64,000 bases of DNA. It comes from Thalassospira profundimaris WP0211. GTDB lineage: Bacteria; Pseudomonadota; Alphaproteobacteria; Rhodospirillales; Thalassospiraceae. A program made the translations under genes and the position numbers. Below, piece after piece: positions 18,806-28,061 of the stretch; the stretch's first letter is position 1, and each line of letters starts with the position of its first letter. The notes under the pieces are model-generated. The model worked only from the letters and a program-made list of their open reading frames with translations, searched no databases and was not told where the DNA came from. Location of the stretch: the NCBI RefSeq assembly GCF_000300275.1, contig NZ_AMRN01000005.1, positions 248,001-312,000 on the forward strand, written 5' to 3'.

Positions 18806-19714
18806 TTATTCCGCTGCAACTGCCTTCCTGTTCAACTGCATGAATTTCGGAAGCCGCGCAAAGATCGTGATGTTGCCAAGCAACACCATCGCAAGACCGG
18901 TCGCGCCAATCGGGGTCCAGACATAGCCTTCAAGGAAGGTCGAGACGGTAAGGGCGACCACCGGGAACAGCACGGTGACATAGGCCGCACGTCCGGCACC
19001 GACCCGGTTGACCAGTGCGAGATAGGCGATAAACGCCACGACCGATCCCGGAATGGCGAGATACAGCAAGCCACCGATATAGATCGGGTCGGTCGGCATG
19101 ACCGGCGTCTGGCCGCGGAACATGGCAAAGATGAACAGCAACACCGTGCCATAGATCATGCCACGCGCGACCGCATCGCGGTTGGGTATGCCCATACGAT
19201 TGAGTTTGACCGACACCATGTTGCCGCAGCTAAACACCGCCGTGCCGCCAAGCGCAAGCAGCATGCCGGTGATGGCATTGGCGTTGTGCGACAGGGCATA
19301 GATTTGGTTGGCAAACAGACAGGCGATACCAGCAAGCCCAAAGGCCGCACCAAAGACAAAGCGCAAGCCCGGGCGGTTGCCGTAAAAGGCCCAGTTGCCC
19401 AGCGCATTGAAAATGGTCGAGGTGGTGAAAATCACCGCGACAATGCCGCTGGCGATATAGCCGGTCGCCGAATACATCAGGATAAAGTTGATGCCAAACA
19501 GCCCGCAGCCCAAAAGCACGATCCATGGATGGGCGTGCCATGGCACAGGGCGCCATTTGCGCGCTATCAACAGGAAGCCGCACAAAACGACCGCCGCCAG
19601 CGCAAAGCGATAGAAGATCGAAATTTCGACCGGGATCGGTCCGATCTGAAGTTTGATCGCATACCAGGTAAATCCCCAGCAGGCAGTGACAATCACGAAC
19701 AAAAGGGCTGTCAT
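18806..19714 (-). CDS. DMT-superfamily (EamA) transporter
   Basis: 302 aa from ATG 19714 (MTALLFVIVTACWGFTWYAIK), which starts directly in helix 1 as is usual. An in-frame extension to 19879 adds 55 residues without membrane or family character. Ten hydrophobic segments, two EamA repeats (the second with GGTAVFSCGNMVSVK). Probably exports a small metabolite; the substrate is unknown. A terminator and the liv operon lie upstream. Confidence 0.85.
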   Translation of the reverse strand: MTALLFVIVTACWGFTWYAIKLQIGPIPVEISIFYRFALAAVVLCGFLLIARKWRPVPWHAHPWIVLLGCGLFGINFILMYSATGYIASGIVAVIFTTSTIFNALGNWAFYGNRPGLRFVFGAAFGLAGIACLFANQIYALSHNANAITGMLLALGGTAVFSCGNMVSVKLNRMGIPNRDAVARGMIYGTVLLFIFAMFRGQTPVMPTDPIYIGGLLYLAIPGSVVAFIAYLALVNRVGAGRAAYVTVLFPVVALTVSTFLEGYVWTPIGATGLAMVLLGNITIFARLPKFMQLNRKAVAAE

Positions 19715-19931
19715 AATCGGGGCTTTCAAAACAGCACGTGCGCGAGGGGCAGTGGCACGAAGGGTGACGGGTGACGCAGAACTGGTCACGCAGGTTGGCG
19801 GCGCGCGGGGACCAATCAGGGAATTTGCGAATATATGGGGCATATCCGGTAACCGCCAATAGGCCACAGTCAGCGTCACCTGGCTTTCACGTTCTTGCGG
19901 TGTTTTCGGATTTTGCGACGGGTTCGACGCA

Positions 19932-19970
19932 TAAAAAAACGGGGCGGATACTGCACTGTATCCGCCCCGT
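19932..19970 (-). terminator. Terminator of the liv operon
   Basis: Thirteen-pair stem ACGGGGCGGATAC / GTATCCGCCCCGT with six-base loop, followed on the minus strand by seven Ts. Located 19 bases after the livM stop. Confidence 0.85.
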
Positions 19971-19988
19971 TCTATTTAACGTGTCTGT

Positions 19989-21320
19989 TTAGGAAGACCG
20001 CGTCATTGCTGTTGATCGGTTGGTGGCCTCGGGGATCAGCCCCTTTGGCGCAAACCGCATGACGATCAAAAGGATCGCCCCCATCATCAGATAGCGCATA
20101 TAGGCCGCACCGGCGACCAGGTGCTGGGCAAGCTCCGATCCTTCGCCAAGCGGGGCGGTGATCGTTGACATGAACCAGTTGCCAAACGGCTCTGCCTCGA
20201 CCCAGAGGAACCAGATGATAAAGCCACCGAGGATCGAGCCCCAGTTGTTGCCCGAACCACCAAGGATCACCATCACCCAGATCAGGAAGGTGTAGCGCAG
20301 CGGGATGTAACTGGTTGGTGTTAACTGACCATCAAGGGTGGTCAGCATCGCACCGGCAACCCCGCACACGGCACAGCCCAGTACAAAGGTCTGAAGGTGG
20401 CGGCGTTTGACGTCCTTGCCCATCGCAGCCGCCGCATCACGGTTGTCACGAATGGCACGCATCATGCGGCCCCACGGCGACTTCAAGGCGCGTTCGGCAA
20501 ACCACATGATGATTGCAAGCACGATGACAAACAGCACCGCATAGCACAGTTTGACAAACAGGCTGGCAGCATCGGAAATCTCGCTCGCACCAAAGAAGTT
20601 GGCCAGACTGATGAACCATTCACTTTCGATCAGGTCGACTTCATAGGGCACCGGACGCGGAATGCCGGTGACGTTTTTAACCCCGCGCGACAGCCATTCT
20701 TCGTACTTGATGATCGCAATGATGATCTCGGAAATGCCAAGGGTGGCAATCGCCAGATAATCGGCCCGCAGGCCTAGCGCGATCCGCCCGATCAGCCAGC
20801 CGCCACCAGCGGCCACCAGACCGGCAAGCGGCCAGGCGACAAGAACGGGCAAGCCCGCACCACCAAGATAACCACTGAGCGCCGGGTCGATGCTTTCAAT
20901 CGCATCGGTCGCCGGACCAAAGAACACACCAATCAGGAAGTAGCCCGCCAGCAAAAGAACAAGCGTGACCGGAAGCTTCAATGCCGGATGAACAAAGCGG
21001 CGGGCGTAAATGACCGCAATGATCGTTCCCGCAAGGCTCAGCAAGGATAGGGCAATATCCCCACCCGCAGCGGCCCAGGCTTCGCCCACAGGCGGCATCG
21101 AGACCAGAACGGCGGTAAGGCCACCGAGTGCTGTAAAGCCCATCACCCCGACATTAAACAGGCCGGCATAGCCCCACTGCATATTGACGCCGAGCGCCAT
21201 CACCGCAGAAATCACACAAAGATTGAAGATGCCAAAGGCGACATTCCAGCTTTGAAGAAAGCCGATCGCGATCAACACCAGGCACATCAGGCCATATAGG
21301 AGCGCAACTCTCTTCGTCAT
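19989..21320 (-). CDS. livM: Branched-chain amino-acid ABC permease LivM
   Basis: 443 aa, many hydrophobic segments. LivM signature near the N-terminus (NMQWGYAGLFNVGVMGFTALGG) and the coupling region GINP-type region reads LATLGISEIIIAIIKYEEWLSRG...AIRDNRDAAAAMGKD. Forms the membrane heterodimer with LivH. Start ATG overlaps the livH stop by four bases (ATGA), so the two are translationally coupled. Last gene of the operon. Confidence 0.9.
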   Translation of the reverse strand: MTKRVALLYGLMCLVLIAIGFLQSWNVAFGIFNLCVISAVMALGVNMQWGYAGLFNVGVMGFTALGGLTAVLVSMPPVGEAWAAAGGDIALSLLSLAGTIIAVIYARRFVHPALKLPVTLVLLLAGYFLIGVFFGPATDAIESIDPALSGYLGGAGLPVLVAWPLAGLVAAGGGWLIGRIALGLRADYLAIATLGISEIIIAIIKYEEWLSRGVKNVTGIPRPVPYEVDLIESEWFISLANFFGASEISDAASLFVKLCYAVLFVIVLAIIMWFAERALKSPWGRMMRAIRDNRDAAAAMGKDVKRRHLQTFVLGCAVCGVAGAMLTTLDGQLTPTSYIPLRYTFLIWVMVILGGSGNNWGSILGGFIIWFLWVEAEPFGNWFMSTITAPLGEGSELAQHLVAGAAYMRYLMMGAILLIVMRFAPKGLIPEATNRSTAMTRSS

Positions 21321-22327
21321 ATCACTTTCCCACGAATAATACCGGTTGGCCGGATCAGAAGAACCGCGACCAGAATGATGAAGGAGACTGCAAACTTGTA
21401 GTCCGTCGACAGAAGTTGCACGAGCCCGTCCGGCGCCCAGTCCGTCGGGCCGAGATAGGTCAGGAACTTTTTGAAGGCATAGGTTACCGTCACCTCGGAG
21501 AAGGCAACAATGAACGCGCCCAAAATCGCGCCGACCGGTTGCCCGATACCGCCCAGAATGGTGGCGGCAAAGATCGGAAGCAGGATCTGCAAGAAGATGA
21601 ACGGCTTATAGGTCTTATCAAGGCCATACAGCGTGCCGGCGATGGCCGCGAGGGCCGCGGCGATAATCCAGCAGATCATCACCACACGTTCCGGGTTGAT
21701 GCCCGAAAGCAGCGCCAGATCCTCGTCATCGGAATAGGCACGCATGGCCTTGCCCGACCGGGTTTTCTGCAAGAACCAGAACAGCCAGGCAACGACAATG
21801 GCGGTGACAACCACCGTGATCAACTGGCTTTGCTTGATCGCAATACCTTCATCAAGGCCCAAGGCACGGCGTGAATCAATCGCGCCAATGATAAAACGTT
21901 CACCATCGGCAAAGCTTTGATCGGCCGGGCCGATGACGATACGGATAATGCCGGCAATCAGGAACATGACACCGACCGAAACAATGGCAAAGACAATCGG
22001 GTTTGAGCGCTGCTTGCGATAAAACCGGAACACCATCCGATCCATGACAAGCGCCATACTGATGGCGGCCAATATCCCAATCGGCAACGCCAGAAGGGCG
22101 GTCGGGAAGGGGGCGATAGAAACGCCCATATTTTGCAGGAACCAGGTGACCAAAATCGTGATCATGGTGCCAAATGACATCAACTCGCCATGCGCAAAGT
22201 TCGCAAAGCGCAGGATGCCGAAAATAAGTGTGACGCCAAGCGCCCCAAGGGCGAGCTGTGCACCATAGGCAGTCGCCGGAACGACCACAAAATTGGTAAA
22301 CAGCGCGAGTGCGTTAAGAATTTCCAT
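21317..22327 (-). CDS. livH: Branched-chain amino-acid ABC permease LivH
   Basis: 336 aa with about eight membrane helices. GVTLIFGILRFANFAHGELMSFG is the conserved LivH N-terminal motif (shown as family pattern), and the cytoplasmic coupling loop reads MRAYSDDEDLALLSGINPERV. Inner-membrane half-permease of the HAAT family. Follows livF after 12 bases and overlaps livM by four. Confidence 0.9.
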   Translation of the reverse strand: MEILNALALFTNFVVVPATAYGAQLALGALGVTLIFGILRFANFAHGELMSFGTMITILVTWFLQNMGVSIAPFPTALLALPIGILAAISMALVMDRMVFRFYRKQRSNPIVFAIVSVGVMFLIAGIIRIVIGPADQSFADGERFIIGAIDSRRALGLDEGIAIKQSQLITVVVTAIVVAWLFWFLQKTRSGKAMRAYSDDEDLALLSGINPERVVMICWIIAAALAAIAGTLYGLDKTYKPFIFLQILLPIFAATILGGIGQPVGAILGAFIVAFSEVTVTYAFKKFLTYLGPTDWAPDGLVQLLSTDYKFAVSFIILVAVLLIRPTGIIRGKVI

Positions 22328-22339
22328 TCAAGTCCCCAC

Positions 22340-23047
22340 TTAGCCGCCCAGGAAGGAGCGGCGAACTTCTTCGTTGGCGAGAAGGGCTTCGCCCGTATCG
22401 GTGAACCGGTTGCGTCCCTGCACCAGGACAAAACCGTGATCGGCGATCTCAAGCGCCTGACGGGCATTTTGTTCAACCATCAGAATGGCGACGCCGGTTC
22501 TGGCGACTTCCACGATCTTGTCGAACAATTCATCCATCACGATGGGCGAAACACCCGCGGTCGGCTCATCGAGCATAAGCAGCTTTGGCTGGGTCATAAG
22601 TGCCCGACCAACCGCGACTTGCTGGCGCTGACCACCGGAAAGCTCACCTGCGGGCTGATTGCGTTTTTCGCCAAGGATCGGAAACAGATCGAAAATCTGT
22701 TGCTTGGTTTCCTCGATCTTGTCGTCCTTGCGGATGAAGGCCCCCATATCGAGGTTTTCCTCGACCGTCATCGAAACGAACACGTTGCGGTTCTGGGGCA
22801 CAAAGCCCATGCCCTCGGGCACGCGTTCCTGCGGGGCAAGGTTGGTAATATCCTTGCCATCCAGAACCACCGATCCTTCACGCAGGTTCAGCATGCCGAA
22901 CACTGCCTTCATCGCGGTTGATTTGCCGGCACCATTGGGGCCGACGACAACGGCGATTTCGCCCTTTTCAACGGTAATCGTGCAGTCATGAAGGATATCA
23001 CTGCCGCCATAGCCGCCGGTCATGCCGGTTGCGCTTAAGAAACTCAT
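22340..23047 (-). CDS. livF: Branched-chain amino-acid ABC ATPase LivF
   Basis: 235 aa. Walker A GPNGAGKST, signature ELSGGQRQQVAVGRAL, Walker B LLMLDEPTAG, and H-loop VEQNA typical of LivF (Gln-Asn instead of His-Asp). Energises LivHM with LivG. Its ATG overlaps the livG stop by four bases. Confidence 0.92.
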   Translation of the reverse strand: MSFLSATGMTGGYGGSDILHDCTITVEKGEIAVVVGPNGAGKSTAMKAVFGMLNLREGSVVLDGKDITNLAPQERVPEGMGFVPQNRNVFVSMTVEENLDMGAFIRKDDKIEETKQQIFDLFPILGEKRNQPAGELSGGQRQQVAVGRALMTQPKLLMLDEPTAGVSPIVMDELFDKIVEVARTGVAILMVEQNARQALEIADHGFVLVQGRNRFTDTGEALLANEEVRRSFLGG

Positions 23048-23826
23048 GACGGCACCTTCCGTTCATGCTTGCGACCTGTGCCGAGATAGGCCTCGATGAC
23101 CTCCTCGTTATTTTTGACCTCTTCGATCGTACCCTCGGTCAGGACCTTGCCCTCGGCCATGACGATCACGGGGTCACACAGGCTGGCAATGAAATCCATG
23201 TCGTGTTCTATCAGGCAGAAGGTATAGCCGCGCTCTTCATTGAGGCGCTTGATCGAGGTCGCAATGGTATTAAGCAGCGTACGGTTCACACCGGCACCAA
23301 CTTCATCAAGGAAGACGATCTTGGGTTCGACCATCATGGTGCGGCCCAGTTCCAGCAGTTTCTTCTGACCACCGGAAAGATTGCCCGCCAGCTCATGCTT
23401 GATATGGTCAATCTCAAGGAAATCGATCACCTCAAGCGCGCGCTCGTAATTTTGGGCTTCGATTTCTTTGACGCGGGAATAGTTAAACCAGCTATGGCGC
23501 AATTGTTCGCCCGGCTGATTGCCCGGAACCACCATCAGATTGTCCAGCACACTTAGTGTCGAGAATTCGTGCGCAATCTGGAAGGTTCGCAAAAGGCCCT
23601 TGTGGAAAAGTTCGTGCGGTTCAAGGTGGGTTACGTCTTCGTCATCAAGGAAGATTTTCCCCGAAGACGGCGGAAAGACGCCCGCAATAATATTGAACAA
23701 TGTTGTTTTACCGGCACCATTCGGCCCGATCAGGCCGGTGATGGAACCTTTTTCAATGGATAGCGATACGCCATCGACTGCCTGAATGCCGCCGAAATTC
23801 TTGGCGATGTTTTCGACCCGTATCAT
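23044..23826 (-). CDS. livG: Branched-chain amino-acid ABC ATPase LivG
   Basis: 260 aa. Walker A GPNGAGKTT, signature NLSGGQKKLLELGR, Walker B IVFLDEVGAG (DEV where most have DEP), H-loop LIEHDMDF, and the C-terminal extra segment common to LivG (GTIEEVKNNEEVIEAYLG). Forms the ATPase pair with LivF. It follows livK after a 141-base gap that holds a hairpin. Confidence 0.92.
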   Translation of the reverse strand: MIRVENIAKNFGGIQAVDGVSLSIEKGSITGLIGPNGAGKTTLFNIIAGVFPPSSGKIFLDDEDVTHLEPHELFHKGLLRTFQIAHEFSTLSVLDNLMVVPGNQPGEQLRHSWFNYSRVKEIEAQNYERALEVIDFLEIDHIKHELAGNLSGGQKKLLELGRTMMVEPKIVFLDEVGAGVNRTLLNTIATSIKRLNEERGYTFCLIEHDMDFIASLCDPVIVMAEGKVLTEGTIEEVKNNEEVIEAYLGTGRKHERKVPS

Positions 23827-23903
23827 TGGGAGTTTTTGACCCTTGTCATGCGTTCTGTACCGGGGAAATCAGAGATATATTGCGGTGACGGCCCGGTAAT
23901 AGA

Positions 23904-23937
23904 GGAACTGCCAGAAACCGAAGTCTCTGACAGTTCC
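23904..23937 (-). promoter_or_regulatory. Intercistronic hairpin between livK and livG
   Basis: GGAACTG-C-CAGA pairs with TCTG-A-CAGTTCC (11 pairs, one mismatch). No T-run follows. Hairpins after periplasmic-binding-protein genes often protect the upstream mRNA and keep binding protein in excess over the permease; that role is inferred. Confidence 0.5.
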
Positions 23938-23967
23938 AGCGTCGTTAGCGATCAAAGGATGATCGGC

Positions 23968-25164
23968 TTAGTGGTACATCTCCGTTTCCCACTTGCCGCC
24001 CTTGATTTCCGTTTCACGGAAGCTACCAGCGGACTCGCCCGGCTCGATCAGTTCGAGCGCGGTACCACCGACATAGTCGATGTCACCACCATCAGCGAGG
24101 ATCTGAAGCGCCTTGGCCAGTTCACCCGGATAGATTTTCTCACCCGGTGCATTGGCGACTTTCAGGATGTGGTCTTTGTAGACAGCACTATCCGTCGAAC
24201 CAGCCGACTGCATGGCCAGCAGAAGCAGTGCAGATGCGTCATATGCTTCCGGGACATAAGGGTCATCACCCTTGAAGCCCTTGCCCGAAGCCAGTTCGGC
24301 CAGCATGGACGCGCCCGGGCTGTCAGTACCCGGGTTGGTGCCGATCGAGCCATCAAGCATATCACCGAAGTTATCGGTCAGCGCTTCACCAACCATGCCG
24401 TCCGGCAGGACGAACTTGTCGAACGCACCAGTATCAAGCGATGCCTGGATGATGCCTTTGCCGCCCTGATCAAGGTAACCGGCAACAATCAGAACTTCAC
24501 CACCGGCAGATGCCAGGGTGCCGATTTCAGCAGAATAGTCGGCTTTGCCGTCTTCATGGGCTGCAACGGCGGTGATTTTGCCGCCTTTTGCTTCGTAGGC
24601 CGCCTGAATGGCGTCAGCAAGACCCTTGCCATAGTCGTTGTTGGTGTAGGTCAGCGCAGCCGATTTGATGCCACGACGATCAAGGATTTCAGCAATGATC
24701 TGGCCCTGACGTGCGTCCGACGGTGCGGTACGGAAGAAGTAACCGTCATCTTCGATTTCGCTCAGCGCCGGCGAGGTTGCCGACGGCGAAATCATCACGA
24801 TGCCGTTTGCGCGGACAACGTTGTTCAGGATGGCCGTGGTCGCGCCAGAGCAGGTCGCACCGTTAATGCCGTGAACGCCATCAGACGTCACAAGACGATC
24901 AGCCGCCGCGGTGGCTGCTGCTGCGTCGATACAGGTACTGTCACCGCGTACCGAAACAACTTCACGCCCGCCAAGCAGCAGGCCGCTGTCGGAAACTTCC
25001 TTAATGGCCAATTCGCCGCCAAGTGCCATCGGCTTGACGAGTGATTCCGTCGGGCCGGTGAAGCCTTGCAGCATGCCGATCTTTACCTGTTCCTGTGCAG
25101 ATGCGCCTGCGACGACAGCCGTCGAAAGGGCTGCCGAGAAGAGGAGGGTAGAGAGTTTTCCCAT
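23968..25164 (-). CDS. livK: Periplasmic branched-chain amino-acid-type binding protein
   Basis: 398 aa, Peripla_BP_6 family (COG0683). Signal peptide of about 23 residues ending AGASA before QEQVKIGMLQGFTGPTES. Binding-pocket region near ATCSGATTAI and the hinge FRTAPSDARQG, TYTNNDYGKG are typical. Delivers ligand to LivHMGF; ligand may be Leu/Ile/Val or another amide or amino acid, which the family name does not settle. First gene of the operon; GGGAAGG ribosome site. Confidence 0.88.
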   Translation of the reverse strand: MGKLSTLLFSAALSTAVVAGASAQEQVKIGMLQGFTGPTESLVKPMALGGELAIKEVSDSGLLLGGREVVSVRGDSTCIDAAAATAAADRLVTSDGVHGINGATCSGATTAILNNVVRANGIVMISPSATSPALSEIEDDGYFFRTAPSDARQGQIIAEILDRRGIKSAALTYTNNDYGKGLADAIQAAYEAKGGKITAVAAHEDGKADYSAEIGTLASAGGEVLIVAGYLDQGGKGIIQASLDTGAFDKFVLPDGMVGEALTDNFGDMLDGSIGTNPGTDSPGASMLAELASGKGFKGDDPYVPEAYDASALLLLAMQSAGSTDSAVYKDHILKVANAPGEKIYPGELAKALQILADGGDIDYVGGTALELIEPGESAGSFRETEIKGGKWETEMYH

Positions 25165-25421
25165 AGTGTAGCCTTCCCTGTTTTATTGGGCCTTTATATT
25201 CGTGGGGCAGTATACAGAAAACACAACGCGTTTCCAGTTTCTTAACTTTAAGTTACAAAATCGCTCTTGCATATGGGGCGGGTGGCGGCAGGTTTCGCGA
25301 CCAAACGGACGGACGCAGGTGTGGCTGAGTTCACACCTGTGATTGCGTGAGTTTCGTGATGTCACGGCGGGCAATGAGCGCCGCATATGGGGCACAACAA
25401 GGGGCTTTGATGGCCGGGTGA

Positions 25422-26321
25422 TCAGGCAAACACCCGCATGCCGCGCTCGGAAATCTTGCGGAACCCGGCAATGACATGTTCGGCCAATGCCTCCTCGACC
25501 GCACCATGGCCATCACGCTTGGCAAGGGTCATGCGGTATTCTCCGATTTCCGGCAGGCCGTGCGACGGGCCAAGATGCACAAGATCATCTGAAATGACAC
25601 TGATCGGAAGTGGCGCAATCGCCAGATCGGCGCGCACGGCGGCAATCTGTGCCTGGCAAAACTCGCTGGTATAGGCGATCCGGTAATTTACCCCGGCATC
25701 ATCAAGCGCCTTAAGCGCCATGGTCCGCCAGTAACAACCGGGTTCGGCCATCGATACCGGCAGGGGGCGTTTGTCAATCGCACTGCCATGACGCGCGCCC
25801 AGCCAGACCAGCGGTTCGGCATGGATCGGCGGTTGGCGATCAAGCTCCGCATCAAAACTGAACACCGCGATATCAATATCGCCTTTATTGATGGCCTGAC
25901 GCAGGGTGCGGGTCGGACCCAGATTGACGTCGATATCAACATGCGGGTGGGTTTGCGCAAACCGTTTGAGGATTTCGGGAATGGCAACGATACCGGTGTC
26001 ATTGGGCACACCCAGCCGCACCGTGCCGGCAAATTCCGGGGCATGGAAATGCGACATCGCCTCGTCATTGAGTTTAAGCAAACGCCGCGCATAACCCAGC
26101 AAAACCTCGCCATCCTCGGTCATGGTGACCTTGCGGGTTTCGCGTTTGAACAATTCCCGCCCGACCATGGTTTCAAGCTTTTTGACCTGAAGGCTGATCG
26201 CCGACGCACTGCGATGAACCTTTTCGGCTGCGCGTGAAAAATTGCCGGTCTCGCAGATCGCGACAAATGTTCTGGCAAGATCGAGATCAAGGTTATGAAC
26301 AACACTTGTCGGGGAATTCAT
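25422..26321 (-). CDS. LysR-family transcriptional regulator
   Basis: 299 aa from ATG 26321, which has AAGAGGT five bases upstream; an ATG at 26384 would add 21 residues. N-terminal winged HTH (LARTFVAICETGNFSRAAEKVHRS, AISLQVKKLE), then the LysR substrate domain. It is upstream of livK on the same strand and divergent from the small ORF/OYE pair, so either could be its target; LysR proteins most often control the divergent neighbour. Confidence 0.9.
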   Translation of the reverse strand: MNSPTSVVHNLDLDLARTFVAICETGNFSRAAEKVHRSASAISLQVKKLETMVGRELFKRETRKVTMTEDGEVLLGYARRLLKLNDEAMSHFHAPEFAGTVRLGVPNDTGIVAIPEILKRFAQTHPHVDIDVNLGPTRTLRQAINKGDIDIAVFSFDAELDRQPPIHAEPLVWLGARHGSAIDKRPLPVSMAEPGCYWRTMALKALDDAGVNYRIAYTSEFCQAQIAAVRADLAIAPLPISVISDDLVHLGPSHGLPEIGEYRMTLAKRDGHGAVEEALAEHVIAGFRKISERGMRVFA

Positions 26322-26424
26322 GATCGACCTCTTGGCTATAAGCGACGCGGTATCTGTATTTCGCAGCAATGAAGCGAAATTCATTCTGTGAGTTTTTCTA
26401 ATAGATGAGATTAGATCTTCTCGT

Positions 26425-26449
26425 TTGATTAATCAATGAGGAATCCTCA
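26425..26449 (+). promoter_or_regulatory. Adjacent palindromes before the small ORF/OYE genes, one matching the TetR operator core
   Basis: TTGATTAATCAA (26425..26436) is directly followed by TGAGGAATCCTCA (26437..26449). The latter 13-base palindrome is identical to the core of the first TetR operator at 34225..34247, about 8 kb away. This suggests that the TetR protein encoded at 34.4 kb also acts here. Confidence 0.5.
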
Positions 26450-26482
26450 ATCTTGGATAAACACAGATTGGAGATTCTCATC

Positions 26483-26755
26483 ATGAAAGCCATCGCATCT
26501 TTCGAACATGCTCCGCTGGGCCTTGTCGGTCACCTGCGTGCCGCCATCGAAGCCTGGCAAAATGAACGCGCGATCCGGAAAGCCTCTGCCGCCAAAACTT
26601 TGCGTGATGTAGCAACTGCTACCAGCATGTCTCACCTGAGTGCGGCGGAACGGCATGAGGGCCGCCGCACACATGGCACGTACATCACCGAACCGGGGGA
26701 TGTCCTGTCGGGACTGGTTCTGAATTGGCCATCCCCGTCGCGCAAGGATCACTGA
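26483..26755 (+). CDS. Small protein of unknown function upstream of OYE gene
   Basis: 90 aa from ATG 26483, GGAG eight bases upstream. Not recognised. It starts with a hydrophobic-amphipathic helix (MKAIASFEHAPLGLVGHLRAAI in outline) and has an Ala/Arg-rich middle (RKASAAKTLRDVATATSMSHLS), loosely like DUF1127-type small Arg-rich proteins, without the full motif. Its stop is two bases before the start I prefer for the OYE gene, so the two are probably co-translated. Confidence 0.5.
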   Translation: MKAIASFEHAPLGLVGHLRAAIEAWQNERAIRKASAAKTLRDVATATSMSHLSAAERHEGRRTHGTYITEPGDVLSGLVLNWPSPSRKDH

Positions 26756-26757
26756 TC

Positions 26758-27939
26758 TTGGAAAACCCGTTGTTCTGCCACCTTGAACTGCCGAGCGGTG
26801 TCATCCTCAAGAACCGGATTGCGAAATCGGCAATGTCGGACTCGCTTGGGGATGGCACCGGCCATCCGACCAAAGCCCAGAATCGGCTTTACCGCCGCTG
26901 GGCCGAGGGTGGGGTGGGTGTGTCGATCATCGGTGAAGTACAGGCGCAACCGGGATATGCCGAGAAGCCAGGTAATCTTGTGCTTGATGATAATGCCGAC
27001 CTTGATCGGTTCCGCGTGCTCGCCCGGCAGGGGGCGGCAAAGGGCAGCAGTCTGTGGCTACAACTGGGGCATGCCGGGGCACTTGCCTATGCCCCGACCA
27101 GTGCGCCAAAGGGGCCGAGTGCGCTTGATCTTCCGGGGCTGAAATGTGCGGCACTGACCGATGACGAAATCCGTCAAATCCCGGCCCAATTTGCAAGAAC
27201 CGCCAAGCTTGCTGAGCGGGCCGGGTTTGGCGGGGTGCAAATTCACGCGGCCCATGGCTTCTTGCTTAGTCAGTTTCTCTCACCGCTGTTCAACAAGCGA
27301 CGCGACGACTATGGCGGGCCGATTGCCAATCGCATGCGCTTGCTTCTTGAAACCATTGATGCCGTGCGCGCAGTCGTCGGTCCCGATTTCGTCGTGGCGG
27401 TCAAACTGAATGCCACCGATCAGCTGGAAGGTGGCCTAAGCGAAGATGATGCTCTGGCCGTCGTTGCTGCGCTTGATCAGGCCAAAATCGATCTGATTGA
27501 TATCAGTGGCGGCACTTATTTTCCGGGGGCAAAGGCGGCCTCTGACGGTACTGGCGGCGGGCCTTATTTCATGAATTTCGCCAAGCTGGCCCGCAAGGTT
27601 ACCACTAAACCTCTGATGCTGACCGGTGGCTTTAAGACCCGCGCACAGGCAGAGGGGGCGCTGAATAGTGGCGTCATTGATGTCGTCGGATTGGCGCGCG
27701 CGTTGGTTATCGAGCCCGCCTTGCCAGATATCTGGCAATGCGATGATTACCATGATCCGGTCTTTCCCCGTTTTGATCATGCGCCGGCTGGTGGCATTAC
27801 GGCATGGTACACCATGCGACTGACGGCGCTGGCAGGGCGGATGAAAATGCCGGAATTTGATGATCTGGATCAGGTGCTTTCCGCCTACGAAGCGCGGGAT
27901 GCGGACCGGACGCAGATTTGGTTGCGGCATTTCGCCTGA
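26758..27939 (+). CDS. NADH:flavin oxidoreductase, Old Yellow Enzyme family
   Basis: 393 aa. FMN-binding TIM barrel with KNRIAKSAMSD near the N-terminus, WLQLGHAGALA, QIHAAHGFLLSQFLSP (active-site His/His), KRRDDYGGPIANRMRLL and ISGGTY. Reduces alkene bonds of electrophilic enones or related substrates with NAD(P)H; the exact substrate is unknown. Both possible starts are TTG: 26758 (AAGGAT upstream, next to the preceding stop) or 26725. An operator-like palindrome lies upstream of the pair. Confidence 0.85.
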   Translation: MENPLFCHLELPSGVILKNRIAKSAMSDSLGDGTGHPTKAQNRLYRRWAEGGVGVSIIGEVQAQPGYAEKPGNLVLDDNADLDRFRVLARQGAAKGSSLWLQLGHAGALAYAPTSAPKGPSALDLPGLKCAALTDDEIRQIPAQFARTAKLAERAGFGGVQIHAAHGFLLSQFLSPLFNKRRDDYGGPIANRMRLLLETIDAVRAVVGPDFVVAVKLNATDQLEGGLSEDDALAVVAALDQAKIDLIDISGGTYFPGAKAASDGTGGGPYFMNFAKLARKVTTKPLMLTGGFKTRAQAEGALNSGVIDVVGLARALVIEPALPDIWQCDDYHDPVFPRFDHAPAGGITAWYTMRLTALAGRMKMPEFDDLDQVLSAYEARDADRTQIWLRHFA

Positions 27940-28061
27940 TATCAGGCAAGGGGATTGAGAATCCCGGGTGTGAAAGATGATCCCAGTCAATACTTTGTAG
28001 CGGTTAACGTTCAAGTGTTGAGGAGCTATTCTGGTATGGAATAGTTGGGAAAGGGATAGGT

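Noticed and set aside
23836..25044. Long open frame antisense to livK
   Set aside because: Same type of shadow; livK has signal peptide, family motifs and operon context.
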